From positions 38,724,001 through 38,788,000 of the forward strand of contig JBAIAC010000008.1 of assembly GCA_037349315.1 (NCBI GenBank): DNA of 64,000 bases, in the 5' to 3' direction. The notes below the pieces were generated by a model. The model worked only from the letters and a program-made list of their open reading frames with translations. It ran no database searches and had not been told where the DNA came from. Of the stretch, positions 22,589 to 34,180 are shown piece by piece. Both the position numbers and the translations under genes were made by a program. Source of the DNA: Chelydra serpentina. Lineage: Eukaryota; Chordata; Testudines; Chelydridae. Numbering within the stretch: position 1 is the first letter of the stretch; every line of letters starts with the position of its first letter.

Positions 22589-23781
22589 AGGAGTGTCATC
22601 AGCCACTCAAACAGCTCTGGCTGCTGAGCTCTGTCCTTCTCCCTTAGCCACTGTTCCTGTTCCAGGAATTGCGAGGCAAGTGCCTGCTTCTACGCTGAAA
22701 CCCTGTCCTCAAGCTGTACAGCCAACCACAGCCTTTCCTCTAGCCATAAATACCGCTGTCTTCAGAAATGGACCTGCTTGTCGGCCTGTCCAGAGCTTCA
22801 GGTTCATCACGGAAACGCTTCCTCTTGGAATGGTCCATGAAGGCACATTGGCCCAGGCGAGCTGTGGTGGTACTGCAGCCAGTATAGGTGGCGGGGCCTG
22901 GAACAGGACAAGACACAGAGGGATGTTGTCTCAAATAGCTCATTGAAGGAACACAGAAAAAATGTGTGGAATTTCAAGGACCTAAAATGACACCTTTACA
23001 ACCTGAACTTCGGTATATTATGAGAGGGATGCTTCAGGTCACAGAAGCTCCCTAGACCCAGCCTGGTGAATTGCAGTGAAAGAAATGTAGAGACAATGGT
23101 ATGTTAAGAATGAAAAGATGATTTTTGTTTTATTAAATTGCAGGGATTGAGGGGGGCGGATGCCATCAGTGGACATACTACAAAAACATTTTCTATCATT
23201 TCAGGCCTTCCACGTTTTGGAGGATATAACAGTTTTTGTGGTGCTCAACTGGCAAAGGGAGATGTTATTCCAAGCTGTTGGTGGGAAAACTGCAGCGTAT
23301 GCTACCGAAGTATTCGAAATTATAGTGACTGAACAGCACATCCATGAGTAGAATGGGCTTGTCAGCTACCGAGTTGGCTCTGGAAAATACACCCTTCCCC
23401 GAAATGTGACTAATCTCTCTGGAGTTCCCGAGGATGTGCTGCTGCTGCTCCAGGTGCAAAGCCCCTTCTGGGACTGGTTTCAGCAGCGGTCACTTCACTG
23501 ACCTCACTCAGTGCCTGCTGCAGGCTCCCATCAGTCCCATGCTGGATTCTCGGGCTAGCAGGGAACAACCCCAGCTGACCACGTCATCATGCACCAATGT
23601 TTGCTTTGTGCTCATCTCAGTACCTCACACTCAGTCAAACTCCTCATAAAACAGGCAAGTCTGACACCTTCTTTACTATTTGCTAGTATGCAAGGTCATT
23701 CCTGATACTCCTACTAAAATCCATTGTTTTGCTGGCCTCACACCAGAGATTCACCAAAACCTGGTTGTGCTCCTGGGATCA

Positions 23782-23832
23782 TGTGCTTTGCAAAAGGCTT
23801 CTCCTCCTGTGCTTTGCAAAAGGCTTCTTCTG
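23782..23832. repeat. 26-bp tandem duplication
   Basis: tgtgctttgcaaaaggcttc occurs twice in direct succession with 26-bp spacing. A small local duplication. Confidence 0.85.
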
Positions 23833-24271
23833 TTCAGTCTCCTGTGCAAACAAGACGGCTTTCTGATGGTGTGTTGCGGTTCCGTGGTCAGAAGACAGGC
23901 AATGGAAGGGTTAGAAACTGACTCACCAAGCTGCCGCATTACACCAAGGGGGGTTGCTTCCATATTTCTGGAGTCAACTGGAGATTCTTCACATAGAAAG
24001 GAGAAGGGAAGTTGACCCATAGGCTTGTGGGATACTTTTTGGCAGACTCCCAGGACCCTAGTTGGGTGTGGAGGGTTCTGCCATGTCTACCCTGCAAAAC
24101 TTGGCTTGAACCGTGAATCCCAACTTGACTCTGTCTCAAAACATCCACTTCCGGAACCTCCAAAGACCCGATGTCTGAGCCAGAGTCAGAGATTTGTGTG
24201 TAGATAGACGTGGGGGTTTGGGCTCAAGCCTGAGTCTGAGCATGGGTTTTTATTGCAGTGTAGACATACCC

Positions 24272-27144
24272 GACGTTTGGGTTTATCCCAAAGAATCATC
24301 TGCACGTAACACTCTACACTTAAAATTGGGCAGGATCAAGCTCTGTTAGTACAAAATTAAATCTGGATTTGAAAATAGAAAAGTAGGGAAATTCACAGTC
24401 AATGGCTCCCATGGCAACCTTTACAGCTAAATCCCATAGAGTGAAACTACACTCGAAGAAATGTCCTGCCTGGGAAAATAATTTCTATTACTTTTAATAC
24501 TCTGCTAAAAATATGACCCAACATGGATGGGGTAGCCTTTTTCATGAACTGAAAGTTAGCCAAGTTCTTAGCTTTCTCATATGGTATGGAAATCCAGCAA
24601 GGAAGCTAATGCACTGTTCCCAGCTGAGAATCCTGCACTCAGATGCAATTTCAATCATGCAGTATTCCCAGACCACGCTGCAATCACCATGAGCATAATA
24701 AAAGAACCTATATAGAATCACATGCTAGCAAGAAGGAATGGGTTCGCATTTATGGATTATCCAGCCAAAGGAAACACAATGGCTTTGCTAACATGATATT
24801 GTGTACCGAATGATGGCATATCATGGAAACTAGTAAGAAAACAACTCACTACTCTACCTAACTTCTGGGTTGTGTTCCTAATGTTCATTAGGTTGGAAAA
24901 CCTCGCAGAGTCCAATTCCTAAAACCACAGATTTAATTTCTAGACAGCAGGGGTTGCATATCACCCACACAAGATCTTGACTCTGATATCATTTACCTAA
25001 TTTTATACTAATTTAACTCCACTGCGTCATAAACAATATACTGCACTGCTGACATAATTTAGCCATAAACCCAGTTTAACTGGCCCACGAAGGCTCAATC
25101 CAGTGTAAAGATGATCTTGTAGTTAATATGCAGCTGACAGGCACACATGCATCCTATGCCCCTCCTTGATGTCAGCAAAGTGGTGGGGAAAGAGGGTCTT
25201 CCAGAGTGTCCTATCCCTTACCAATTACAGACTGTGTTTTCAGGCCATTAAAGGCCAGTGTATGCTACAGCACATCTCAGGCTGCTCTACCACAGTACAG
25301 TAGGAGAACAGCCAGCACAGAGGATCACGGCATTACCAAAGGGAGTTTTAAACTGCTTTTTCCACACTCCTTGCTAAAGTTCTGTGCATTTTGGCCATCT
25401 CCTGACACCTTTGGCTTCCATTGTGTCATTCGTTTAGATTGGTGTAACTCAGAGCAGAATCAGACACGTTCTTCAGCACCCAGAGAGAGAAAATAATCTC
25501 TGCTCAGAGAAAACCTCTTGATCCAGAGCCAATAAAGGCCTTGTTCCATAAAGCATCATGGGACATGAAATGGAAACTTGTGTTTGTGCCTTTCAGACTG
25601 ATGGGAGTACGTTATGTTTGCCTCTGACAACCACCCCATTATGTTGATTTCAGGGTTTTCTCTTTCAGCATGATCCTTCTGATGTCAGTTACTCTTGTAG
25701 GTCACCATTCTCCACAGAGGAAGTGCAATTTCTTTCATGCTGTCCATCGGCTCTCACCTGGACTCTTCCCATTTTGAAAGCACCAAGAAGCAGCTTTGTT
25801 AGTGAGAATATGCATTGTCCTCCATGAGATTAAGCCTAGGGAAATTCCTGAATGGCTCTTTATATAGCTGAAGCATAAACACAATTTTTTTAAATAAAAA
25901 AAACCTTATTTTCCTAGCAAAGAGAAAAGACACAAGAGCATATACAGGATAACTGCCAACAATACCACTAACCAAAACAATCAGCTTGGCAAGAATGAAT
26001 AACTCAAAGGGCCAGATCCTCAGCTGGTATAAATCAGTGTAACCCCACTGAAGTCAAAGACGCTATAGACATTTTATTCCAGCTAAAGATCTGCCCTCAA
26101 AAAGGAATTTAGAAAAAATAAGGATGCAAACCTATATTTTTCTTTTCAAATGTCATTTCCCAGAATTCCTGTCCCTCAGTGTCACCCGATGAAGAAGTAG
26201 GCTACTTTTCGGAGAGGGCAAAAGCTTATCAGCTTCAATCAAATATTGAAGTCAGAAAGGGTCAATCATTAAAGTCAGCACAGCAGAAGAAGCGCTGCAA
26301 AAGCTGTGTGTAGCAACACTTAAGGTATAAATAATTTATATTCCTAACTGAAGCATCTTCTAACATATAGTGTCTGTCATGGGTGCTACAGAGGCTGTTG
26401 GGTGTTCAGCTGTATTTCATTGGATCAGTTTTTATAACTCAATTAATTGAACATAGGACTTACATACTGAACAGAAAAAAATTGTTTGGGAAGTGAGGGG
26501 AAATATCAGTGGCAGCTGCTAAATTGTTTTATTCTTACTGGTTTGGAATTGGCATGAAGATGGGCTGGAGAGCATAATCTGAAAAGTTCCTAGTGCAGGT
26601 CCTGTTTTAGTATGCTTTGTTAAAATTTCACACCTGACATGAAACTGGCAAAGACACACACACACACACCACACACCTCTATTAATACTCATTGAGAATG
26701 GCCTGAAGGGTGGAGTTTATAAGATAGGCATGGCTTAATAAAAAAACAAAATGGGGATATGAGGGTATAAAATGGCCAATAAGTGATGGGGTTAAGAAGA
26801 AATACCCCATCCTCTAACCTCCAGGAGAATCTGTGATCTCAGAGAACTTTTCCTATTGGTGAGAAATCAAATCCAAATCATCCGAATGGACCATCAGTGA
26901 CCTACTGCTCCAACAGGAGCACGTGCTGGAATATTGGTACAGTGTCCCCCCAACCCCCACCCAGCACAAATCCACAAAACTAGGCTCTGAGGCTCTGTCT
27001 CTCTCTTGGTATCCTCTTCTCCAATCACTGATTGTTTAAATGCAATTATCATTGTGAACTGCAGGCTATCTCATTCAAAGATATGACAAAGAACTGTGCC
27101 TGACTTCCAGAGCTGAATGTGGAGCAACCTCAAAATAGGAAATT
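24272..27144. other. No gene; mostly unassigned sequence
   Basis: ORFs below 100 codons without domains. A palindromic repeat lies at about 26008-26070 ('gggccagatcctcagctgg', 'accccactgaagtcaa') and a (CA)n run at 26654-26677. Nothing else supportable. Confidence 0.5.
26654..26677. repeat. (CA)n microsatellite
   Basis: Near-perfect AC repeat with one interruption (acc). Confidence 0.8.
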
Positions 27145-27297
27145 CTAACTAATTATGTTAGCTGATCGCTTGATGATTACCTGTTCTGTTCATTCCCTCT
27201 GGAGAATATAACATTGGCTACTGTTCGAAGACAGGATACTGAGCTAGATGGATCTTTGGTCTGACCCAGTATGGCCTTATGTTCTTATGTAATTAAG
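27145..27297 (+). mobile_element. CR1-type 3' tail fragment
   Basis: Plus-strand tail of the turtle CR1: 'gatgattacctgttctgttc', 'gaagacaggatactgagc', 'gatggatctttggtctgacc' and the end 'ttatgttcttatgt'. Turtle tRNA-derived SINEs share this tail with CR1, so a SINE remnant is an alternative. It abuts the truncated end of the second Harbinger copy. Confidence 0.8.
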
Positions 27298-28165
27298 CTG
27301 TCTTTTGCCAGGGCCTCTGCAATCAGGGTATAGTTTCATAAGCCAAGGCAAAAGCGGGTATGCAGAGTCCCCCGGACTAATGGTGGACAGGGCCGGCTCA
27401 GGCACCAGCCTACCAAGCACGTGCACGTGCTTGGGGCGGCACCTTCGGGGGGGAGGTGCTCAGGTGAGTTTCTTTTTTTTTTTACCTCGGGGGGTTGTTG
27501 GGGTTGGCTGCGGGCGGGCATGCCGTATGCCCCGCGGCGGTCCGGCGCAGCCGGGAGAGCGGGGCCGCGGCCAGGCTTGCCGCCCACCCTGCGGCGCTCC
27601 AGCACGGTCGGGAGAGTGGGGCTGCAGCCGGGCATGCCGTTCACCCCCCGGCGCTCTGGCAGGGAGAGACGCTGGTGGGGAGGGGTGTAGTTTTTTTTGT
27701 TTCGGTGGGGCGGCGCTTGGGTTTTGTTTGTTTTTTGCTTGGGGCGGCAAAAAAGTTAGAGCCGGCCCTGATGGTGGAGACAATAATTCCACTTATGACA
27801 GTTTCATTTGGTGGGAACAGTGTTTCAGCCTGTCCATGAATATAGATTCCTGATCAGTGAAAGATTATGGAATCATGAACTTTCCCAGTGCAACACACCT
27901 TGACATTCATAAATTGCCCTCTCTGGTCCATGAGGGCTTGCATAACAACGGAGCAGTACTCTTTGCGGTTTGTGTACTCACGTGCTCCTTGGAGAAAGCA
28001 AACTGTGGGCACATGAGTCCCATAAATGTCTCCTGAGCAGTTAGGAAACCCCATTCTCTCAAAGCCAGAAGTTACTTCAGGCATATCTTTTATGTCTGCC
28101 GTCTTCAGGTAAACCACGCATCTGATTGCCTCAGAAACCTCTGTCAACACTTTACCCACAATCAA
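27298..28165 (-). pseudogene. Harbinger transposase, second broken copy
   Basis: The frame at 27854-28165 encodes GFERMGFPNCSGDIYGTHV, where the AIDGTHV motif of the first copy has become DIYGTHV, so the first catalytic Asp is lost. It continues with VVMQALMDQRGQFMNVKV. The part with the second catalytic region lies at 27298-27380, the complement of the 'accgacttttgccttgg' segment of copy one, and is separated from the rest by the hAT MITE. Multiple frameshifts are present. Non-functional. Confidence 0.82.
27388..27770. mobile_element. hAT MITE of the CAGGGCCGGCTC family
   Basis: A 383-bp element with ends cagggccggctcagg and tagagccggccctg and a perfect 8-bp duplication, atggtgga (27380-27387, 27771-27778). 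It shares the subterminal 'cgtgcttggggcggcacctt' with the MITE at 16439-16710, in opposite orientation. It lies within the transposase gene of the second Harbinger copy. The GC-rich interior produces meaningless ORFs on both strands. Confidence 0.95.
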
Positions 28166-29030
28166 TTTTCCAAAACCAAATTGGTTTGCAATGGACCTTT
28201 AGCAGTCTGGAGTAGTCAGCTTCAAGTCAGTCAGAGCAAGCTGCTTCTGGACTGGCAAGTGTGTCCTCAAATGTCTATCTTAATGCTGGCGTTCAGGGCA
28301 AGCTGCTCACAAAACTCCAGAAATGTAGCTTTCTTCATGTGAAAATTCTGGAACTACTGCTGGCCATCCCAGGTCCGCATGATGAGGTGATACCACCAGT
28401 CTGTGCTTGTGGCCCACTTCTAGAACCTCCAGTCCTTGTACGAGGCATCAGCAGCTATATTGAGCGTCATGAGCAGCATGAGTCAGTACAAGTCTGCCAT
28501 GCCTTTGCCTCCTCCTCCTGCTCGATCATAAGCTGTGTCAGGTGAATTTGGTGAGTCAGAAAACACCACCAAAAATGTCCACCAGCATCTCACAGAAACT
28601 CTGTCCATTTCCTGACACAGGAGTGAAAGCGCAAGCAAGAGAAGTTCTTCAAAAGGTGCCTCCTCTGGTAGCTGGGAGTGCACAGACCAAAATGACTGCT
28701 TGGTAGGCTGTGTTGGCAAGCTGTACAAACTTCCTGTAATGTGCAAGGTGGGCAGTAAGGTTTTCCCAGAGTGCACCATGGTCAAAGGGCTAGAGTGGCC
28801 ACATTTCAGGAGGTCCTGTTAGAATGTGGGATATGGTTGGTTTGACATGGGTCTCCATGCTGCAGTGTGGATGCTAGAGCCCCAGGTTCAAGCCCAGGTT
28901 AGAAAATTCTTAATATAGGGTTAACAATCAGTGCAGACACGCAGACACTCAAAACATGGGTTCTCTAACCCACAGTCAGCTGACTCAAGTCCCCCTAACC
29001 CTGGTCTTAAACTGCAGTGTAGATATACCC

Positions 29031-29755
29031 TCTGAGTGACAGGATATGTGAGCAGATAAACATGCATCCAGCATGGCACTTTCTATGCTCCTACTTAAAT
29101 AATAAATGAGTTCAGAAAGAAACACTTTAAGGGAGGTAAGGTTTTAGTGTCATCCACATTTGCATTCAAGCCCTTCACAACTGCATCCCGGCCTACATCT
29201 TAGACTTTATTTCCTGCTACATTAACTCCACTACATCATACCACTTCCTTCTCCCACAATCATTTCTATGCCTCTTACCACAGCACCCCCTATGCTGATC
29301 TCAAAATCCATGTTTCACCACGCCACCTCCCTCTATCCATTCACACATATATATGGAAGAAGTGTGAGAGTGTGTATGTATGTATGTAAAGAAACCATCA
29401 AGGCATGCACATATCAAAACTGAGCAACTATGTGATCTTACTAATGTATACTTTGTCCTTCCTCACCCAATTTCACATTATCACACCTATTTCATCTAAA
29501 TTAGATGGGAAGCTTTTCATGGTAGGGATGATATTGTGTCTTTTTATTCATGCTGTGAAGCACTCAGTGCTTTTTAGTTTTTTAAGCAATGCATACATTA
29601 TAAAAATAAGCCACGGCAGTAGGTATTTCAATGCCACTGGGTTTTATAAACTCAATTCTGGCATTCCTTTATTTGCTAAGGAGTAGAACTGTGTGACTAA
29701 TCAATTTTTTGTTCACTGGCCACCTCTTTCTCTGTTTTTTGAATGACAACCAAGT
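29031..29755. other. No recognisable feature
   Basis: No ORF with a domain and no element boundary seen. A (TATG)n run occurs near 29375-29390. Confidence 0.45.
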
Positions 29756-29887
29756 CTCTTTGTGAATCTAGACCCCAAAATTTTTCAGCCGAAACTATTT
29801 CACAAATTCATGTTGAATTCACTAATAGTTTGTCAATCTGAAACTGCATTTTTCAAATTGTTTGAAAAATTTTGTCCAGCTCTACAG
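29756..29887. repeat. AT-rich DNA-transposon-like repeat
   Basis: 'aaaatttttcagccgaaac' to 'gaaaaattttgtccagctct' resembles the A/T-run repeat family at 15.8 and 30.6 kb, which ends in 'accagctct'. Fragmentary. Confidence 0.5.
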
Positions 29888-30712
29888 AACCGCTTTCCTT
29901 TCGTTTAGCCAATGAATCAATCACATCCTCATGTATTTCACTCTCCTGAATACAATCCTTACCCCATACATTTCACATGCTCCAGTTTTATTTTTTTTAA
30001 GTAGTTTCACAAAATTACAGTCTAGTGGTATCTACTTGCTGCTCAGCTGCTCTGCCCAGAATTTATTAAAAACCCAAGTACCCTTACCATTGAAACAAGA
30101 ATGTATCAAGAATATTACATCTTCATTTGCAAGAGATCAACTTTTATCAAAACAGTATTATTTATACATTACAGATCTTTGGCTCATGGCTTACAAGGTC
30201 TAATCCATCAAATCCAAACAGATTCATATGGACTATTACAAGTATTCCTCTGCCAGGAGAATGGATGAGAGGATTGAAAAAGCCTTTTCCACAGCTAATT
30301 TCTATGATCCATTGAGTCTACAAATGTGTTCCATCCTAGACAGAAGTAAGTTTTTGGCTTTCATAATTTGGAGCAAGCTTTTGGGAGGACATGGGGAGAC
30401 CTCACCCTCGGTGTTCTAGAATTCAACTCAATGCACTTTTCACCCTGGGCGCAATCAGGAGGCAGTGTAACTTAGACCAACCCCAAGGCTGTTCTAAAAT
30501 ATGCCAGTCTGTGACGATCTGTTAGAGGGCCACAATGTCAACAGGGCTGACTAGAGCAGAGTGTAGTCTGTGACCACGCCCACTCCCAACATCAAGACAC
30601 AATCCCTATGCCTGGGAGCTGGTCGGGAATTTTTCAACAAAATGTTTTTTCATCTGAAAATGTTGATTTGTCATAACTGAAACTGTTCACTAGAAAGGGT
30701 TGGAAATGTTTT

Positions 30713-31654
30713 TGTGATAGGGTTCTCAGAGGGTCAGGTGGCCTAGCAGTTAAAGTACGTGACTTCCAACCCCTTGCTTCTCTGACTGGAAGGCAGAGGT
30801 GTCTGGTTCCTGACCTTAGGATGGGAATCTCCTGGCCTCCACCTACATCTGAACCTTAGACCTTAAAGGAGTGTGGAAAGAGGACCTGGGCCTAGGGTGA
30901 CCAGACGTCCCAATTAAATCGGGACTGTCCCGATTTTTCTTCTTTTGTCCTGCGTCCCGACCGATATCTGGGCTTCTTCTTTTTTTTGCTCAACAAATCC
31001 GGCGGCGGGAAAGGTTTTTTTTTTGCTCAACAAGTCCGGTGGGAGGGGATAAGTCCCGATTTTCGAGTCCTCGCATCTGGTCACCCTACCTGGGCCCTCC
31101 CTCTTCATTGGGTCCCAGCCCAGGTTACTGTGGGAAGCAACACCATCAGGGTCTTCCCGGCAGAGAGTCTAAATCCACTGCTGTGAGCTACTTCCTATCT
31201 ATGTCCCTTCAGTTTGGGGCATGGCCCCTGTAGTCCAAACAGTCTGTAGTGGCTCTCCTGGAGTAGCACTTCCTTGTGGGCCTCTGCAGCATCCTGCTGT
31301 GGCTTCAGGTCCCACTGAGTGGGGGCAGATGTAAGGCTGGAGACCTAACCCCAAAATATCCTTAAATGGCACAGTTCACTCACTGCCTGGTGCTCCCCAG
31401 TCTCCTCCCCAGTCTGTTTCTCGGTCAGGGAGCACTGGCAGTGCCTCTCCCGCAGCGGTTGTCCTGGATGTCAGGTTTGTAGTGAAGCTCCCCTCAAGCA
31501 GAGAGGCAGAGCTGCCTCTTTGCCAGTCAGCCCTGAACTGAGCCAGGTTCCGTTCGTTTCTTCCCCCTCCAGGCATAGCGGGACGGGGACAGCTGGGCCC
31601 GTGAGCTCGATTTAACCCCTTTCTGCTGGTGTGAGTTTTCTCTGCTCCATCACA
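30713..31654. mobile_element. Solo LTR carrying a hAT MITE
   Basis: The sequence starts tgtgatagggttctc and ends ctgctccatcaca, so the first and last bases read TGTGAT...ATCACA. The flanks are gtttt (30708-30712) and gtttc (31655-31659), a 5-bp duplication with one mismatch. Without the 204 bp contributed by the MITE and its extra target copy, the LTR is 738 bp. There is no gag or pol nearby, so it is a solo LTR. Strand is not determined. Confidence 0.72.
30893..31088. mobile_element. hAT MITE with TAGGGTGACCAGA ends
   Basis: A 196-bp element with a perfect 13-bp terminal inverted repeat, tagggtgaccaga / tctggtcaccta-type (tctggtcacccta). It is flanked by a perfect 8-bp duplication, cctgggcc (30885-30892, 31089-31096). 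The inside repeats 'cccgattttt' and 'gctcaacaa' blocks. It is inserted in the solo LTR. Confidence 0.93.
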
Positions 31655-32487
31655 GTTTCATTTTGACATTCCCCAAGAAAAAAATTCCGGTTTTCATGAA
31701 TGTCGTTATGTTTTGAAATGTAAGTAATTATAGTAAACAAAAATTAAAATGCTCAAAATAAAAACAAACATTTTTGAATACATCAAAACATTTCTATTGA
31801 CCCCAACTGGTGGGGTATTTTTGTCTTGTTCTGTTTTTTCAGATTTTAAGTTTGCAAAAAATGTTCAGATTTCAAATTTTCATCCTGATCAATTCAAGAA
31901 ATTGTTTTTGTTTATAATTTTTTTTTTTGCAGGACAGCACAAACCATTTCCCACCCAGTTCTAGTCAGGGATGGAAAGAGGTGGCATACAGCCATTTGTG
32001 GAGTAGTAAAAGGGCCAGGATCTGGCCCCAAATCTTCAGTTCCTTTTACCTCACCAGGGTGAGGTGTGAAATTACTATCAGCGATCCATATTTTTTAAAG
32101 GAGTCACCACTACTCACATGATTCCAGATGTCTCAAGGGGCTGAATTTGTGTTACAAACAATGTGAACCAGCTGGTATTTCGCACATTCCAGATGCAATG
32201 TATGTAATATTATGGGCCCAATTTTGTCCTGTTTGCAATCAGTGAGGTTGCACAGATGTACGGGAGGGCAGAATTTGACCCTATTAGATTAAATGTTCTC
32301 TCATTCTGAAATTTTATAGCACAGCCCCAACAGGAGCAAGTCACAATGAATTAAGGGCTAGCATCTTGATGGGATGTGAAACCCATTGCAGCCCCCATTC
32401 CACCCGAGTGAGATGTGCCCTACCTGAAATACAGCACAACAGATTTGCTTTCCAAAATGCATTCCTGGATAAAGAGACATAGCTGAT

Positions 32488-33167
32488 CATAGGCGCCGAC
32501 TTTAGTCAGCGCCGGTGGGTCCTCGCGCCCCCGGCCCCACCCCAACTCCACCCCCGGCCCCGCCCCCATTCCACCCCTTCCCCAAATCCCCACCACCGCC
32601 TCCTCCCCCAGGCGCACTGCATTTCCCCTCCACCCCCCACCCCCGCTTGCAAGCTTGGGAGGGATGGGGGAGGAGAAATGCAGAGCCCCCATCGGCAGCT
32701 CCCCGCCAGTCCCCCTCCCGTGCCCAGCTAATCTCTGCTTCCGTGTTCCACCTCCAGAGGCGCCGCCCCGCCAAGCTGCTTTTCCTAGCTCACAGGCTTG
32801 CCGCCCGTCAGCTGTTCGGCTGGCGGCAAGCCTGGGGAGGGGTGGGGGAAAGCGCAGCGGCGGCGCCTCGGTGGAGGGCTATGGGGAGGAGGCGGACCCC
32901 CTACCCCTCCCCCGAGGTGCCACCGCTGCGCTTTCCCCCTCCCTCCCCCTCCCCAGGCTTGCCACCTGCCGAACAGCTGACGGGCGGCAAGCCTGTGAGC
33001 TAGGAAAAGCGGCTTGGCGGGGCGGCGCCTCCGGAGGCGGAACGCAGAAGCGGAGGTTAGCTGGGTGCGGGGGGGCTGGCGGGGAGCTGCCGGTGGTTGC
33101 TCTGCACCCACTAATTTTTCCCTGTGGGTGCTCCCGCCCCGGAGCACCCACTGAGTCAGCGCCTATG
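32488..33167. mobile_element. GC-rich palindromic DNA transposon (non-autonomous)
   Basis: The ends are cataggcgccgact and gtcagcgcctatg, inverted repeats. The middle, about 32690-33080, is a long imperfect palindrome centred near 32885. 'gcttgccgcccgtcagctgttcgg' on the left is mirrored on the right, as are the 'ggcgccgccccgccaagc' blocks. ORFs of up to 171 codons appear on both strands with the same peptides, which only reflects the palindrome. No clean target duplication was found (flanks tagctgat / taaagttg), so the superfamily is uncertain. Confidence 0.75.
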
Positions 33168-33649
33168 TAAAGTTGATTATTTGAACTGACAATTGCTAAG
33201 CCACACCTACTGATCATGTTTCCCCAATGGTGTAATAAATATTTAAAATAAATGTTTCAAAGTTCACAGAGCAGAATTCCAACATTCACTTAAAAGCATT
33301 CTGCTAAAATACTGCCATCTTACAATAAAATCTGAAGGTAAATGGACTGTTATGAACTAATCTAGTGTGTTATAATTTTGTTTCACAGCTTCATGCTACT
33401 TCTACTAGCTTTTTTCAGATTGACCTTATATGAGAGGATGGTGCATACTGGAAGTTAGGAAAGGCTGCAACAGGAGATGTTAATTGTGTCCACTTTGGTC
33501 TCATAACATACCATGTGGCCAGGAGGGAGTGACCGCAACTCCTAACAACCTCCAGGACTGGTTTCACTGTGACTGCTTTAAACTAATAATGGATGAATGA
33601 TGAAAGGCTTGACCGTTCAGGCTGCATAAGCATGGGATGTTTGTCTGGA

Positions 33650-33693
33650 TTTTTATTCATATCTCCATGAGTTTTTATTCATATCTCCATGCA
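33650..33693. repeat. 22-bp tandem duplication
   Basis: tttttattcatatctccatg occurs twice in direct tandem with a 22-bp period. Confidence 0.9.
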
Positions 33694-34036
33694 AATTGAT
33701 CTTGAAGTATGGTGAAAATCCTAGTATTGCCTGATTTCAGAAGGATCAACAGTACTGTATGCATACCCTTTCAGTATTCCTGCTTTTAATCCCAGACAAA
33801 ACCAGGCATGCAAACAATAAAAACAAAGCAAAGTTAACCGCATATTTACGAGTCTTAGAGCTCCGGAACTGGTTTCATATCAGTGAGGGTTTAGATCAGC
33901 TCCATTGCTATGTGAAACAATTTACAAAGAATTCCACACCCACCCAAAATCAGGGTGGGTTCACAGAATTTGCACTTGTAAATAGTCTAAGACCCAAGTT
34001 CATGAGCAGTTTATGAACCTCAGCTGATGTTCAGTT

Positions 34037-34180
34037 CATCTAGTCTGATCTTCCACATAACACAGGCCTTACAATTTCATCCACTAATTCCTGCATCAAG
34101 CCCATTACTTCTAGTTCAGCAAGAACATGTTTTTTTAGAAAGACATTTAGTTCTTGTGTCGACTCTCCACACAAGCCCAT
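34037..34180 (-). mobile_element. CR1 LINE 3' fragment
   Basis: 'catctagtctgatcttccac', 'ataacacaggcc' and 'ttagaaagacattt' follow the order of a complemented CR1 tail, as at 1683-1888. Old and short. Confidence 0.6.

Larger units (their letters stand above)
20117..24271 (+). mobile_element. Harbinger DNA transposon, decayed
   Basis: A roughly 4.2-kb element between gggcatatctacactgcaat and attgcagtgtagacataccc. The terminal inverted repeats match closely over about 20 bp. A TTA, the expected Harbinger target, precedes the left end, but the right flank reads gac, so the duplication is not intact. The transposase is in the left half. The right half (21.9-24.0 kb) has no ORF that I can identify. 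Autonomous Harbinger elements normally also encode a Myb/SANT-like DNA-binding protein, and I cannot confirm a remnant of it. A CR1 tail sits inside at about 22450. Confidence 0.8.
27298..29030 (-). mobile_element. Second Harbinger transposon, inverted and truncated
   Basis: The right end, gcagtgtagatataccc at 29014-29030, is the same terminal repeat as in the copy at 20.1-24.3 kb. The subterminal part ('gggttaacaatcagtg') also recurs there at about 20210. The body runs on the minus strand and stops at 27298, where a CR1 tail begins, so the 3' end of the element is missing. A hAT MITE is inserted at 27388-27770. Confidence 0.8.
30607..31970. repeat. AT-rich repeat split by a solo LTR
   Basis: The left part (30607-30712) begins gggagctggtcgggaatttttc. 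The right part (31655 to about 31970) continues with 'gtttcattttgacattccc' and A/T-rich sequence. The two halves are separated by an LTR at 30713-31654. The outer ends are approximate. Confidence 0.5.

Noticed and set aside
22136..22606. Possible Myb/SANT-like accessory gene of Harbinger
   Set aside because: No helix-turn-helix signature could be read in the peptide, and part of it is an antisense CR1 tail.
26180..26230. Weak hammerhead or PLE-tail resemblance (ccgatgaagaagtaggc ... caaaagcttat)
   Set aside because: No flanking PLE sequence and no duplication; too short to support.
27305..27853. 182-codon plus-strand ORF
   Set aside because: It spans a hAT MITE and the antisense strand of a Harbinger transposase; no domain.
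32515..33170. GC-rich ORFs of 112-171 codons on both strands
   Set aside because: They arise from the palindromic GC-rich transposon; mirrored peptides appear on both strands and contain no domain.
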